In this document: positions 15,679-26,527 of the stretch, piece by piece
Position numbering within the stretch: position 1 is the first letter of the stretch
Layout: each line of letters begins with the position of its first letter
Source of the DNA: JBJXGV01 sp046160485
GTDB lineage: Bacteria; Orphanbacterota; Orphanbacteria; JBJXGV01
NCBI GenBank assembly: GCA_046160485.1
Contig: JBJXGV010000036.1
Span: 124,001 to 188,000 of the forward strand
Direction: 5' to 3'
DNA: 64,000 bases
Position numbers and translations under genes: made by a program
The notes under the pieces: generated by a model
The model's database searches: none
The model's input: the letters and a program-made list of their open reading frames with translations, nothing else
Told to the model about the DNA's origin: nothing

Positions 15679-16695
15679 CTACGCCTCGCCGCGCAAGAAT
15701 CGCTCGACCATCTCTACGTCGCCCCGGCTCCCGATGTAGAGCCCCACGCGCTGATGCAGATCCGACGGCTCGATGTCGAGGATCGGCCCCGAACCATCCG
15801 AGCCGTAGCCGCCCGCCTGCTCGGCGATGAACGAGAGCGGATTCGCCTCGTACATGAGCCGCAGCTTTCCCTTCGGTTTCTCCGGATTCGAGTGATCCGC
15901 CGGATACATGAAGATTCCGCCGTAGAGCAAATTCCGGTGAAAGTCCGCGACGAGCGATCCGATGTAGCGCGATGAGTACGGCCGCCCGCTCGCCTTGTCG
16001 CGCGTCTTGACGTAGTCGACATAGCGACGCACGTCCGGGTGCCATGACGCCGTGTTCCCCTCGTTGACCGAGTAGATCTTTCCGAGCGGCGGCGTCGTGA
16101 TGTTTTCGTGCGAGAGGAGAAACTCGCCGATCGTGGGGTCGTACGTGAATCCCGCCACGCCGCTTCCGGTCGAGTAGACGAGCATCGTGCTCGAGCCATA
16201 GACCACATAGCCCGCGCACTCGAGAACGCGCCCCTTCTGCAAGAGATCAGAGAGTTCGCCCGGCGTGCCGTCGGGGGACCGCCGCCGGTAGATCGCGAAG
16301 ATCGTCCCGATCGCGACGTTCGCGTTGATGTTCGACGAACCGTCGAGCGGATCGAAGAGAAGGACGTACTTTCCCTGCGGATACCGAGCGGGAATCGCGA
16401 TCGGATCGGCGGATTCTTCGGAGCCCATGACGCAGAGATGCCCCGAGTGTTCCATCGCGCGAACGAGCGTCGCGTTCGAGATTTCGTCGAGCTTCTGCAC
16501 GCTCTCGCCTTGAATGTTGACCTGGCCCGTGAGTCCGAGCACGTCGAAGAGTCCGGCGCGCCGAACGGATGCGGCGATCGTCTTCGCCGCGTAGCCGAGA
16601 TCGGAGAGCAGTCCGCTGAACGCGCCGGAGGCGCCCGGATGCTGGCGCTCCGTTTCGATGATGTGCCGGTTGAGCGTCATTCCTTTGTAGAACAT
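15679..16695 (-). CDS. fbp: Class I fructose-1,6-bisphosphatase
   Basis: Hydrolyses fructose-1,6-bisphosphate to fructose-6-phosphate, the committed gluconeogenic step. The 338-aa protein has the family's metal and phosphate motif DPLDGSSNIN starting at Asp115, GSEES at 91-95, and the C-terminal GKLRLMYEANPLSF block. ATG 16695 is preceded by GCGGAGG. It is the last gene of the minus-strand propionyl-CoA operon, 28 bases after methylmalonyl-CoA epimerase, which suggests that carbon entering as propionyl-CoA is routed to sugars. A strong hairpin follows its stop. Confidence 0.95.
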   Translation of the reverse strand: MFYKGMTLNRHIIETERQHPGASGAFSGLLSDLGYAAKTIAASVRRAGLFDVLGLTGQVNIQGESVQKLDEISNATLVRAMEHSGHLCVMGSEESADPIAIPARYPQGKYVLLFDPLDGSSNINANVAIGTIFAIYRRRSPDGTPGELSDLLQKGRVLECAGYVVYGSSTMLVYSTGSGVAGFTYDPTIGEFLLSHENITTPPLGKIYSVNEGNTASWHPDVRRYVDYVKTRDKASGRPYSSRYIGSLVADFHRNLLYGGIFMYPADHSNPEKPKGKLRLMYEANPLSFIAEQAGGYGSDGSGPILDIEPSDLHQRVGLYIGSRGDVEMVERFLRGEA

Positions 16696-16723
16696 GCCGT
16701 GCCTCCGCTCTGGTGGTCGCGCG

Positions 16724-17157
16724 CTACTCCGACAGCTCGAAGAGAATGCCGCCGGTGCCTTTGGGATGAATGAATGCGACACGCTTGCCGTCGGCGCCTG
16801 GACGCGCGGCGCGGTCGATGAGCGGAACGCCGTCCGCGGCGAGGCGGTCGAGGATCGCGTCGATGCCGCGCACGGCAAGCGAGATGTGATGGACGCCTTC
16901 GCCGCGCTTCTCGAGGAACTTCGAGATGGGGCTCGCGTCACCGAGCGGCTCAAGCAGCTCGATGCGGTCGTCGCCGACGACGAAGAGCGCCGCGCGCACG
17001 CCGTGCTCCGGAAGCGCCTCGACGCCGTGCGGTTCGACGCCGAGGATCTTGCGGAAGACATCGATCTGCGCATCGAGCGAGCGGACCGCGACGCCGACGT
17101 GATCGATGCCGCGCACTTCGCCGGCGGCGTGCGGCGAGTTGTCGGGCGCGTGGGTGC

Positions 17158-17161
<4 letters not shown>
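16724..17161 (-). CDS. mce: Methylmalonyl-CoA epimerase
   Basis: Interconverts (S)- and (R)-methylmalonyl-CoA between propionyl-CoA carboxylase and the mutase. A 145-aa glyoxalase/VOC-fold protein with two beta-alpha-beta repeats. The first metal His is in GIDHVGVAV, a further ligand region is EGVHHISLAV, and the C-terminal Glu ligand lies in GGILFELSE. Its ATG at 17161 overlaps the mutase stop as ATGA, so translation is coupled. The first 15 residues are a short polar extension. Confidence 0.93.
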
Positions 17162-18866
<1,705 letters not shown>

Positions 18867-18870
<4 letters not shown>

Positions 18871-19430
18871 GCGGAGGCGCCCTCGAGAATGACGAGCGTC
18901 TCGCCCGAGTCGACGACTTGCCCCGCCGCGACACGAATCTCTTTGACGCGGCCCGCGCCTTCGGCGGCGAGCTCGTTCTGCATTTTCATCGCCTCGACGA
19001 CGGCGACCGTTTGTCCCGCGCGCACCGAGTCGCCGACGGCGACGGGAATCGAAACGATCTTTCCGGGCATCGGGGATCGCACCGTTTCGCCGCTGGCGGC
19101 CTTGGCGCCTCCCGCGGCGAGGCGCGCGCGGAATCGCCGTACGTCGTCGATTTCGATCGGGATCACGCGGTCGCCCACGCGCAGCGCGGCGCCTCCCGGA
19201 AGCACACGCACGTCGAACGGGCGGCCGTTCAGCAAGAGCGAGTAACCACCCGCGCCATCGAGCGCGATGAGGTCGGCGCTCAATGTGGCGCCCCCGAGGC
19301 GCACAACGAAGCCGTTCGCGTCGCCGCCGGATTCGTGCGCACCGCCGCTTGTGCCGGTGCGGTTCGCCGTGCGCGCCGGCTCGATGGTGAACTCGTGAGT
19401 CGTCTTGCCGACCTTCGCGATCAGGTCCAT
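18867..19430 (-). CDS. Biotin carboxyl carrier subunit of acyl-CoA carboxylase
   Basis: A 187-aa protein carrying biotin for propionyl- (or acetyl-) CoA carboxylase. The C-terminal biotinyl domain (about 115-187) contains EAMKM with biotinylated Lys149, preceded by RSPMPGKIVSI. The N-terminal part (about 1-105) looks like the BT or linker domain that docks the carrier in acyl-CoA carboxylases. It begins 19 bases after the biotin carboxylase stop and its own stop overlaps the mutase start, placing the carboxylase and mutase on one message. Confidence 0.9.
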
Positions 19431-19449
19431 CTCATCCTCGTTGCGCGCG

Positions 19450-21033
19450 TCACCCGGCGACCGGCTTTCTGAGCGCGAAGGTTCGCGCAGCGCGCCGCCA
19501 CGAATTCGCCGGCACGCCGCGCCCCTCGTGCGCGCCGGCGCGATCCCCGTTCGCCGTCCCGCCGTTTGCCGCGCCGAGCGCACCGCCCGGCCCGCCGCCG
19601 CCGCGCGTTTTCGCGTGGTACATCACGGCCGCCGCGACGACCGCGGCGCGAACCTCATCGCTCTCGATATCGTCGCCGCGAACGGGGCGATAGCGTTCCT
19701 CGACGAACGCGGTCGAGAGATCGCCCTCACGAAACGCCTCGTCGCGCGCGACGAAGCGATGGAACGGGAGCGTCGTCGCGAGCCCGTCGATGACGTATTC
19801 GTCGAGCGCGCGCGCAAGCCGCGCGATCGCGCGCGGCCGGTCCTCGGCCCAGACGACGAGTTTCGCGAGGAGCGAATCGTAGAAGAGCGGCACCGTGTAA
19901 CCTTCGTAGATTCCGGCGTCGTTGCGCACGCCGGGGCCCTCGGGGAGGCGGAGCGTGCGAATGCGCCCCGCGTTCGGAAGGAAGTTCTTCTCGGTGTCCT
20001 CTGCCGTGATGCGGCACTCGATCGACCAGCCGCGCTGTCGAAAATCTTCCTGGCGAATCGAGAGCACCTCGCCCGACGCGACTCGAATCTGCTCGCGCAC
20101 GAGGTCGAGCCCCGTCACGAGTTCCGTCACCGGGTGCTCGACTTGGAGGCGCGTGTTCATCTCGAGGAAATAGAACTTGCCGCCGGGCTCGAAGAGAAAC
20201 TCGACGGTGCCAGCGCCGACGTAACCGACCGCCTTCGCTGCGAGCGTCGCGACGCGGCCCATCTCGGCACGCAACTCGGGCGTCACGACAACCGACGGCG
20301 ATTCCTCGATCAGCTTTTGGTGGCGGCGCTGAATCGAGCACTCGCGCTCGCCGAGGTGAATCACGTTGCCGTGCGTGTCGCCGAAGACCTGCACTTCGAT
20401 GTGGCGCGGGCGCTGCACGTAGCGCTCGATGAAGAGATCGCCGCGACCGAACGCCGACGCCGACTCTTCCGTGGCCATGCGAAACGCGGCGTCGAGTTCG
20501 TCGTCGCCGCGGACGATGCGCATCCCTTTGCCGCCGCCGCCGTACGCGGCTTTCAACAGCAGCGGGAATCCGATCGAACGTGCGACGGCGTGCGTATCGG
20601 CGGCGGTCGCGACCGCGCCGCTCGAACCGGGAACGACGGGGACGCCCGCGGCCATCATCCGCTCGCGCGCCGCGGTCTTCGAGCCCATCACGCGCATCGC
20701 CTCCGCGGGCGGCCCGATGAAACAGACCCCCGCCGTCTCGCACGCCTCGGCAAACGCCTCGTTCTCCGCGAGAAACCCATAGCCGGGATGAATCGCGTCG
20801 GCGCCCGTGGCGCGCGCCGCGCCGAGGATCTTCTCGAAGACGAGGTAGCTTTCCCGCGGCGCGGGCGGACCGATCAGGACCGCCTCATCCGCCATGCGAA
20901 CGTGAAGCGCGGTGCGATCGGCCTCAGAGTAGACCGCGACGGAAGGGATCCCCATTTCGCGCAACGATCGCATGATGCGCACCGCGATCTCTCCGCGGTT
21001 CGCGATGAGCACCTTTTTGATCGCGCGTTTCAT
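19450..21033 (-). CDS. accC: Biotin carboxylase subunit of acyl-CoA carboxylase
   Basis: ATP-dependent carboxylation of biotin. The 527-aa protein has the N-terminal ANRGEIAVRI motif (10-19), the ATP-grasp loop GGGGKGMR near 165-172, the ECSIQRRHQK block, the catalytic MNTRLQVEHPVTE and the C-terminal domain. An extra tail of about 60 residues after 465 is Gly/Ala-rich. The carrier is a separate gene downstream and the carboxyltransferase lies just upstream with an ATGA overlap (21030-21033). With mutase and epimerase next door, propionyl-CoA carboxylase is the best role; acetyl-CoA carboxylase activity cannot be excluded. Confidence 0.92.
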   Translation of the reverse strand: MKRAIKKVLIANRGEIAVRIMRSLREMGIPSVAVYSEADRTALHVRMADEAVLIGPPAPRESYLVFEKILGAARATGADAIHPGYGFLAENEAFAEACETAGVCFIGPPAEAMRVMGSKTAARERMMAAGVPVVPGSSGAVATAADTHAVARSIGFPLLLKAAYGGGGKGMRIVRGDDELDAAFRMATEESASAFGRGDLFIERYVQRPRHIEVQVFGDTHGNVIHLGERECSIQRRHQKLIEESPSVVVTPELRAEMGRVATLAAKAVGYVGAGTVEFLFEPGGKFYFLEMNTRLQVEHPVTELVTGLDLVREQIRVASGEVLSIRQEDFRQRGWSIECRITAEDTEKNFLPNAGRIRTLRLPEGPGVRNDAGIYEGYTVPLFYDSLLAKLVVWAEDRPRAIARLARALDEYVIDGLATTLPFHRFVARDEAFREGDLSTAFVEERYRPVRGDDIESDEVRAAVVAAAVMYHAKTRGGGGPGGALGAANGGTANGDRAGAHEGRGVPANSWRRAARTFALRKPVAG

Positions 21034-22607
21034 AGCGGAATGTTCCCGTGTTTCTTCGGCGGCAGCGCTTGGCGCTTGTTCGCCAAGAGCGCGAGCGCGC
21101 GAATGAGCCGGCCGCGTGTCTCCCGCGGCTCGATTACGTCGTCGAAATAGCCGAGGCCCGCCGCGATGTACGGGTTCGCGAACTTTGCCTTGTAGTCGTC
21201 GATGAGTTGTTTGCGCGCAGCGTTCGGGTCGGCCGCGTCCGCGATTTCGCGCCGGTAGATGATGTTGATCGCGCCCTCGGGCCCCATCACCGCGACCTCG
21301 GCCGACGGCCACGCGAGATTGATGTCGGCGCGAATGTGTTTCGACGAGAGAACGTCGTACGCGCCGCCATACGCCTTGCGCGTGACGATCGTGAGCTTCG
21401 GCACCGTCGCCTCGCAATACGCATAGAGCAGTTTCGCGCCGTGTTTGATGATGCCGCCCCACTCCTGCTCCGTCCCCGGCAGAAATCCGGGTACATCCTC
21501 GAACGTGACGAGCGGGATATTGAACGCGTCGCAGAAGCGCACGAAGCGCGCACCCTTGATCGCCGACGCGATGTCGAGCACGCCCGCGAGCACCTTCGGC
21601 TGATTGCCGACGATGCCGACCGGCCGCCCGCCGAGGCGCGCGAACCCGACGATGAGATTGCGCGCGTAGTGTTCGTGGATCTCGAAGAAGTCGCCGTGAT
21701 CGACGACGAGCTTGACAACTTCCTTCATGTCGTACGGCTTCATCGCGTCGTCGGGGATGATCTCGTTGAGCCGTTCCTCCGCGCGGTCAGGCGGATCGTC
21801 GTTCGCGGCGATCGGCGGATCGTCGATGTTGTTCTGCGGGAGAAAACTCATGAGCCGGCGAATCGACGCGAGGCAGTCGGCTTCCGATTCCGCGAGCACG
21901 TGCGCCACACCGCTCTTCTTGTTGTGCGTTTCGGCTCCGCCGAGATCTTCGAATGACACCTCTTCGTTCGTCACCATCTTGATGACGTCGGGCCCGGTTA
22001 CGAACATGTGGCTCGTGCCGCGCACCATGAAGACGAAGTCGGTGATCGCGGGGGAGTAGACCGCGCCGCCCGCGCACGGCCCGAGGATCGCACTGATCTG
22101 CGGGACGACGCCCGATGCGAGCGTGTTCCGTAGAAAAATCTCCGCGTAGCCCGCGAGGCTCTGCACGCCCTCTTGAATGCGCGCGCCGCCCGAGTCGTTG
22201 AGCCCGATCACCGGGCAGCCGTTCTCGACGGCGAGATCCATGAGTTGGCAAACTTTTCGCGCGTTCGTCTCGCTCACCGTGCCGCCGAAGACCGTGAAGT
22301 CTTGGCCGAACACGAACACCGGCCGCCCGTCGATCATCCCGCTGCCGGTGACGACGCCGTCGCCCGTGACTTTCTTCTCCTGCATCCCGAAGTCAGCGCA
22401 GCGATGCGTGACGTAGACGCCGATTTCCTGAAAGGTGCCGGGATCGAGAAGAAGTTCGATGCGTTCGCGCGCGGTCAGCTTGCCCTGCTTGTGGAGTTTC
22501 TCGATTTTCTCGGCGCCGCCGCCTTCGGCGACGCGAGCGCGGCGCGCCCGCAAATCGTCGATGCGTTCGCGCGTCGAGGAGTGCGTCTTTGGTCTCGGCT
22601 CGTCCAC
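21030..22607 (-). CDS. pccB: Acyl-CoA (propionyl-CoA) carboxylase carboxyltransferase subunit
   Basis: Transfers carboxyl from biotin to propionyl-CoA. The 525-aa crotonase-superfamily protein has the N-terminal half with GDGVVTGSGMIDGRPVFVF, GLNDSGGARIQEGV and GPCAGGAVYSPA (first oxyanion hole) and the C-terminal half with VGIVGNQP, DVPGFLPGTEQEWGGII and KAYGGAYDVLSS. No ATG lies near the conserved start; GTG 22607 with GGAG seven bases upstream is chosen. It is the first gene of the operon, driven by the promoter at 22724-22696. Confidence 0.93.
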   Translation of the reverse strand: MDEPRPKTHSSTRERIDDLRARRARVAEGGGAEKIEKLHKQGKLTARERIELLLDPGTFQEIGVYVTHRCADFGMQEKKVTGDGVVTGSGMIDGRPVFVFGQDFTVFGGTVSETNARKVCQLMDLAVENGCPVIGLNDSGGARIQEGVQSLAGYAEIFLRNTLASGVVPQISAILGPCAGGAVYSPAITDFVFMVRGTSHMFVTGPDVIKMVTNEEVSFEDLGGAETHNKKSGVAHVLAESEADCLASIRRLMSFLPQNNIDDPPIAANDDPPDRAEERLNEIIPDDAMKPYDMKEVVKLVVDHGDFFEIHEHYARNLIVGFARLGGRPVGIVGNQPKVLAGVLDIASAIKGARFVRFCDAFNIPLVTFEDVPGFLPGTEQEWGGIIKHGAKLLYAYCEATVPKLTIVTRKAYGGAYDVLSSKHIRADINLAWPSAEVAVMGPEGAINIIYRREIADAADPNAARKQLIDDYKAKFANPYIAAGLGYFDDVIEPRETRGRLIRALALLANKRQALPPKKHGNIPL

Positions 22608-22695
22608 GAGGGGTCTCCAGATTCGGCGGGAGGAGGGCGGCCGCGAACGAGCGACGCGCGATCGCGTCCGTGCACCACGTTCCGGCGCGATGAAC

Positions 22696-22724
22696 ATCCT
22701 AAGCGAACGCCTCTGCGTCGTCAA
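22696..22724 (-). promoter_or_regulatory. Promoter of the propionyl-CoA operon
   Basis: On the minus strand: TTGACG at 22724-22719, 17-bp spacer, TAGGAT at 22701-22696. The leader to the GTG at 22607 is about 80 bases. It is back to back with the pntAB promoter. Confidence 0.6.
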
Positions 22725-22755
22725 CGAACGCGACGCGTTCGCGCGATCGTGAGTG

Positions 22756-22784
22756 TTGCATTCGGCGCAGAGGCCGGGTAGCCT
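22756..22784 (+). promoter_or_regulatory. Putative promoter of pntAB-pntB
   Basis: TTGCAT at 22756-22761, 17-bp spacer, TAGCCT at 22779-22784. Both hexamers are weaker than the divergent promoter. The -35 boxes of the two promoters are about 31 bases apart. Confidence 0.4.
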
Positions 22785-22864
22785 TCGCAAGCTCAACTTC
22801 GATCTCTCGCCGCACCGCACCGGCTTCGCGCGCGGCCCGACTCGCCGAATCGAAAAGAGGACCG

Positions 22865-23164
22865 ATGGACGACACTGTTTCGAACATCTTCGTGTTCCTG
22901 CTCGCGACCTTCCTCGGCCTCGAAGTGATTCGCCGCGTGACGCCGCTCTTGCACACGCCGCTCATGTCGCTGACGAACGCGATCTCGGCGATCACGATCG
23001 TCGCGTCGATTGGTCTGACCGGCGCCGAGCACGATCCGCTCACGACGGTTCTCGGAGCGATCGCGGTCGCGGCCTCGATGACGAACGTCGTCGGCGGATT
23101 CCTGATTACCGACCGGATGCTGAAGATGTTCCGCAAGCCCGGCGCCGAGAAACCGAAAAAATGA
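22865..23164 (+). CDS. pntAB: NAD(P) transhydrogenase alpha subunit, membrane part (PntA2)
   Basis: The small membrane piece of proton-translocating transhydrogenase in organisms where PntA is split. The 99-aa protein has three hydrophobic segments (SNIFVFLLATFLGLEVI; LTNAISAITIVASIGL; AIAVAASMTNVVGGFLI) and the conserved HTPLMSLTNAISAI. ATG 22865 follows AGAGGA. Its stop overlaps the pntB start as ATGA. The NAD-binding PntA1 subunit, normally just upstream, is absent: the upstream neighbour is the divergent pccB. Confidence 0.9.
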   Translation: MDDTVSNIFVFLLATFLGLEVIRRVTPLLHTPLMSLTNAISAITIVASIGLTGAEHDPLTTVLGAIAVAASMTNVVGGFLITDRMLKMFRKPGAEKPKK

Positions 23165-24549
23165 GGGAGTTGATCGTTCAGAGTTGCTACATCGCCGCGG
23201 CGGCGATGTTCATTCTCTCGTTGAAGTGGCTCAACTCGCCGAAGACGGCGCGGCGCGGAGTCGGCGCCGGCGAGTTGGGAATGCTCCTCGCTATCGGCGG
23301 CACGCTTCTTCAGCCGGCGATTCAAAGCTACACGTGGATCGCCGTGATGATGCTCGTCGGCGCCGCGATCGGCATCCCGATGGCGATCTTCATGCCGATG
23401 ACCGCCGTCCCGCAGCGAACGGCGCTCTCTCACGCGTTCGGTGCGCTCGCGGCGGCTCTCGTCGGCGCCGCCGAGTACTACCTGCATAAGGACTCGATTT
23501 CACCGTTCATCATGGCCGCGCTCGGGATCGAGGTTCTCCTTGGCGCGCTCACGTTCACGGGAAGCTTGATGGCGTTCGGCAAGCTGCAAGAGATCCTGCC
23601 GACGCGCCCGATCACGTACCGCGGCCAGAACGTCATGAACCTCGCGATCCTTGCGATCGCGATCGGACTCGGCGTCTATCTGGTGATCGATCCGAGCGCC
23701 TCGCACCTCTTCCCGATCTTCATCGGGCTTTCGCTCCTCTTCGGCATCTTGCTGATCGTGCCGATCGGGGGCGCGGACATGCCGACGGTCATCGCGCTAC
23801 TCAATTCCTATGCCGGCCTCTCAGCGGCGATGATGGGGTTCGTGCTCAATAACAAGCTCCTGATCATCGCGGGTGCTCTCGACGGTTCTTCCGGATTCAT
23901 TCTCTCCGTTCTCATGTGCAAGGCGATGAACCGCTCGTTCACGAACGTTCTCTTCGGCGCGTTCGGACAGGTGCAGGCGTCCGCTGTCGCGGCGCAAGGC
24001 GACAAGACGGTGCGAAGCGCCTCCGCCGAGGATGCGGCCGAAATCATGGGAACGGCGCGCTCGGTCGTGATCATTCCCGGCTACGGCATGGCGGTCGCGC
24101 AAGCGCAGCACCGAGTGCGCGAACTCTACGAGGGGCTCACGAAGCGCGGCGTCGAAGTGAAGTTCGCGATTCACCCCGTGGCAGGTCGCATGCCCGGGCA
24201 CATGAACGTGCTGCTCGCGGAGGCGGAGATCCCGTACGAGCAGCTGCTCGACATGGATGACGCGAATCCGGAGTTCCCGCAAGCGGATGTCGCGCTCGTC
24301 ATCGGCGCGAACGACGTCACCAATCCGGCGGCGCGTCACGACAAGTCGAGCCCGATCTACGGAATGCCGATCCTTGATGTCGACAAGGCGCACACGGTGA
24401 TGGTGATCAAGCGCGGCATGAGTCCTGGCTTTGCCGGCATCGACAACGAGCTCTACTACATGGATCGAACGCTCATGCTCTTCGGCGACGCGAAGCAAGT
24501 CGTGGGCGACGTCGTCAAGGCGCTGTCGGGCGGGGGCTCACCCCACTAA
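23161..24549 (+). CDS. pntB: NAD(P) transhydrogenase beta subunit
   Basis: A 462-aa subunit with about eight or nine membrane helices (residues 1-265) and the C-terminal NADP-binding domain (about 285-462), which shows VVIIPGYGMAVAQAQH, HPVAGRMPGHMNVLLAEA, GANDVTNPAA and the final KRGMSPGFAGIDNELYY. Together with PntA1/PntA2 it uses the proton gradient to reduce NADP+ with NADH at the inner membrane. It converges on the sulfatase-like gene with a hairpin between. Confidence 0.94.
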   Translation: MRELIVQSCYIAAAAMFILSLKWLNSPKTARRGVGAGELGMLLAIGGTLLQPAIQSYTWIAVMMLVGAAIGIPMAIFMPMTAVPQRTALSHAFGALAAALVGAAEYYLHKDSISPFIMAALGIEVLLGALTFTGSLMAFGKLQEILPTRPITYRGQNVMNLAILAIAIGLGVYLVIDPSASHLFPIFIGLSLLFGILLIVPIGGADMPTVIALLNSYAGLSAAMMGFVLNNKLLIIAGALDGSSGFILSVLMCKAMNRSFTNVLFGAFGQVQASAVAAQGDKTVRSASAEDAAEIMGTARSVVIIPGYGMAVAQAQHRVRELYEGLTKRGVEVKFAIHPVAGRMPGHMNVLLAEAEIPYEQLLDMDDANPEFPQADVALVIGANDVTNPAARHDKSSPIYGMPILDVDKAHTVMVIKRGMSPGFAGIDNELYYMDRTLMLFGDAKQVVGDVVKALSGGGSPH

Positions 24550-24568
24550 CGCTGCGTTGCGGCGACGC

Positions 24569-24590
24569 GCGGCCGGGCGTTACTGGCCGC
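24569..24590. terminator. Hairpin between convergent pntB and sulfatase-like gene
   Basis: GCGGCC at 24569-24574 pairs perfectly with GGCCGC at 24585-24590 around a ten-base loop that includes the stop codon of the minus-strand gene. No T tract. Confidence 0.4.
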
Positions 24591-26520
24591 TGCCGCTTCC
24601 TCGCGCACGCAATTGTGCCCGCAGTTTCTCGAGCACGGGCCGCACGAGCGTCCCGACTCGAAACTCGTCGATGCGAATCGCCGCTTCGTACTCGGCGATC
24701 GCTTCGGCAAGTTGGCCCTGCATGCTGTGGCGGTCGGCGCGTAGAACGTGCACGAAGCCATTGCCGGGATCGAGCGTCGCGGCGGTGGCGAGCGCGGAGT
24801 CCATCGCCGCGTATCGCGCCGCCATCATGTGTGTGCGCGCGAGCTGCAGTGCGATCCCGCTCGACGGGTTCATCTCGAGCGATTGCTCGAGCACGTCGAT
24901 CGCTTCGTCGGGGCGCTTCATCTGGTCGCACAACTGCGCGACGAGGCTCGCCGCGTCGAGGTAACCGGGGCATTCGTTCGACGCCTCCTTCGCCGTGCGG
25001 AGCGCTTCGTCGAGGCGATTCTCCTTCTGCAATCGGAGCGATGTCGTCAGCTTCTTGCTCGCGCGCATCATCGCTTTGATGTCGGGCAGGTTGCCGGTGT
25101 CGCGCGCGCCCGCGGAGTGAACGTAGCCGAGGGAGCGCAGGCGCTCCGCCTCTTCGTCGCTCATGTCTCGCGCGCCCGCGCCGGCGTCCGCGCCGGACCA
25201 CGCGCCTCGCTTCGCGTCGAGGTCGCGCGCGAGTTCTTGCGCCTCGGGGCGGTCTTCGGAGGCGAGATTCTTGAGTTCACCCGCGTCGGCGACGAGGTCG
25301 TAGTACTCGGGCTCGGGAGCGTCGATGAACTTGTCTTCCACACGCCGCAGGCCATAGAGCGGGCTGCAGCGCGCGGCGTGGAACGCCATCATCGTCTCGA
25401 TGTAGAGCGTGCGTCCGGGATCGTGTTGGGCGCGCACGAGACTCACGCCGTCGAGCCCCGCGTCGGGCTCGGGCGCGAGCCCGAGGAGGTCCTCGATCGT
25501 CGGCCGCAAGTCGACGAGGCTCACCGCGCGCTCGCGGTCGCGATACGCGCCCCGAAACAAGCTCGGACACGAAAGGATGAACGGGATCCGCATCGTGCTG
25601 TCGTAGACGAAGAGCCCATGCGTCGACTCGTCGTGCTCGCCGAGCCCTTCGCCGTGATCGGCGACAAGAACGATGAGCGTGCGGTCGCGCAGGCCTGTCG
25701 CATCGAGCTCGTCGAAGAGACGTTTGAGCGCCTGATCGATGTACGCGATCTCGGCGTCGTACGCACGCCCCGCGAAGCGCGGCAGATTGCCGAGCGGCGA
25801 CGCGTAGGGAACGTGCGCGTCGAAATAGTGCAGCCACATGAAGAACGGCTTGCCGTCGCGCGCACCGCGCCGCCCGCCGAGCCACTGGAGCGCCGCACCC
25901 GTCACGGCGCCCGCCGAACGCTGATTGAAATCGAAGTTCGAAGGGAAGTAGCCGCCCTCTCCGACTTCGAAGTTGTAGACGTCGAAGCCCTGATCGAGGC
26001 CGAAGCGTTTGTCGAGAACGAAGCAGCCGACGAACGCGGCCGTTTCGTAGCCCTGCGACGAGAGGCGCTCGGCGAGCGTCGTGTGTTCCGCCGCCAAACG
26101 ATACAGGCCGTTATCACGCACGCCATGTCGCGGCGGATAGAGCCCCGTCATCATCGACGCGTGAGACGGGAGCGTAATCGGCACCGGCGTGATCGCGTTC
26201 TCGAATTGAAAGCCGCGCTCGGCGAGGGCGTCGATGTTGGGAGTTTCGGCGGCTGCGTATCCGTAAGTGCCGAGATGATCGCGGCGCACCGTATCGAGCG
26301 AGATGAAGAGCAGGTTGTACCCGGCCGCGGCTCCCGGCTGCACCACGCTCGGAAGGTCCGCGAACTTCTCGCCGCCGCGCTTCTGCGCGAGCATGGCGAT
26401 CGCGAGCGCGACGAGGAGAGCGCCGCCGGCAGCCACGCCGATCGCGCGCTTGGAGCGTGATTGCGATCGTCGCTGGCTTGCGGATTTCGGAGGCGGGCTC
26501 GCGAGCTTTTGCTTCGTCAT
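24580..26520 (-). CDS. Membrane-anchored sulfatase-like (alkaline phosphatase superfamily) hydrolase with TPR tail
   Basis: A 646-aa protein: basic cytoplasmic N-terminus, one membrane helix (about 27-46), alkaline-phosphatase-superfamily domain (about 66-480) and TPR-like repeats (about 520-635). Metal motifs are visible: SLDTVRRDH with Asp76, and VADHGEGLGEHDE. The sulfatase signature C/S-x-P-S-R appears here as T-L-P-S-H at 116-120, so formylglycine cannot form; Thr116 is the likely nucleophile, as in phosphotransferase members such as LTA synthase. Periplasmic activity on an unknown phospho- or sulfo-ester is inferred. The ATG at 26520 has no ribosome site and lies right at the expected transcription start. 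Confidence 0.82.
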   Translation of the reverse strand: MTKQKLASPPPKSASQRRSQSRSKRAIGVAAGGALLVALAIAMLAQKRGGEKFADLPSVVQPGAAAGYNLLFISLDTVRRDHLGTYGYAAAETPNIDALAERGFQFENAITPVPITLPSHASMMTGLYPPRHGVRDNGLYRLAAEHTTLAERLSSQGYETAAFVGCFVLDKRFGLDQGFDVYNFEVGEGGYFPSNFDFNQRSAGAVTGAALQWLGGRRGARDGKPFFMWLHYFDAHVPYASPLGNLPRFAGRAYDAEIAYIDQALKRLFDELDATGLRDRTLIVLVADHGEGLGEHDESTHGLFVYDSTMRIPFILSCPSLFRGAYRDRERAVSLVDLRPTIEDLLGLAPEPDAGLDGVSLVRAQHDPGRTLYIETMMAFHAARCSPLYGLRRVEDKFIDAPEPEYYDLVADAGELKNLASEDRPEAQELARDLDAKRGAWSGADAGAGARDMSDEEAERLRSLGYVHSAGARDTGNLPDIKAMMRASKKLTTSLRLQKENRLDEALRTAKEASNECPGYLDAASLVAQLCDQMKRPDEAIDVLEQSLEMNPSSGIALQLARTHMMAARYAAMDSALATAATLDPGNGFVHVLRADRHSMQGQLAEAIAEYEAAIRIDEFRVGTLVRPVLEKLRAQLRARGSGSGQ

Positions 26521-26527
26521 CGGCGGA

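Noticed and set aside
24580..26520. Formylglycine-dependent sulfatase annotation
   Set aside because: The modification site has Thr and His instead of Cys/Ser and Arg.
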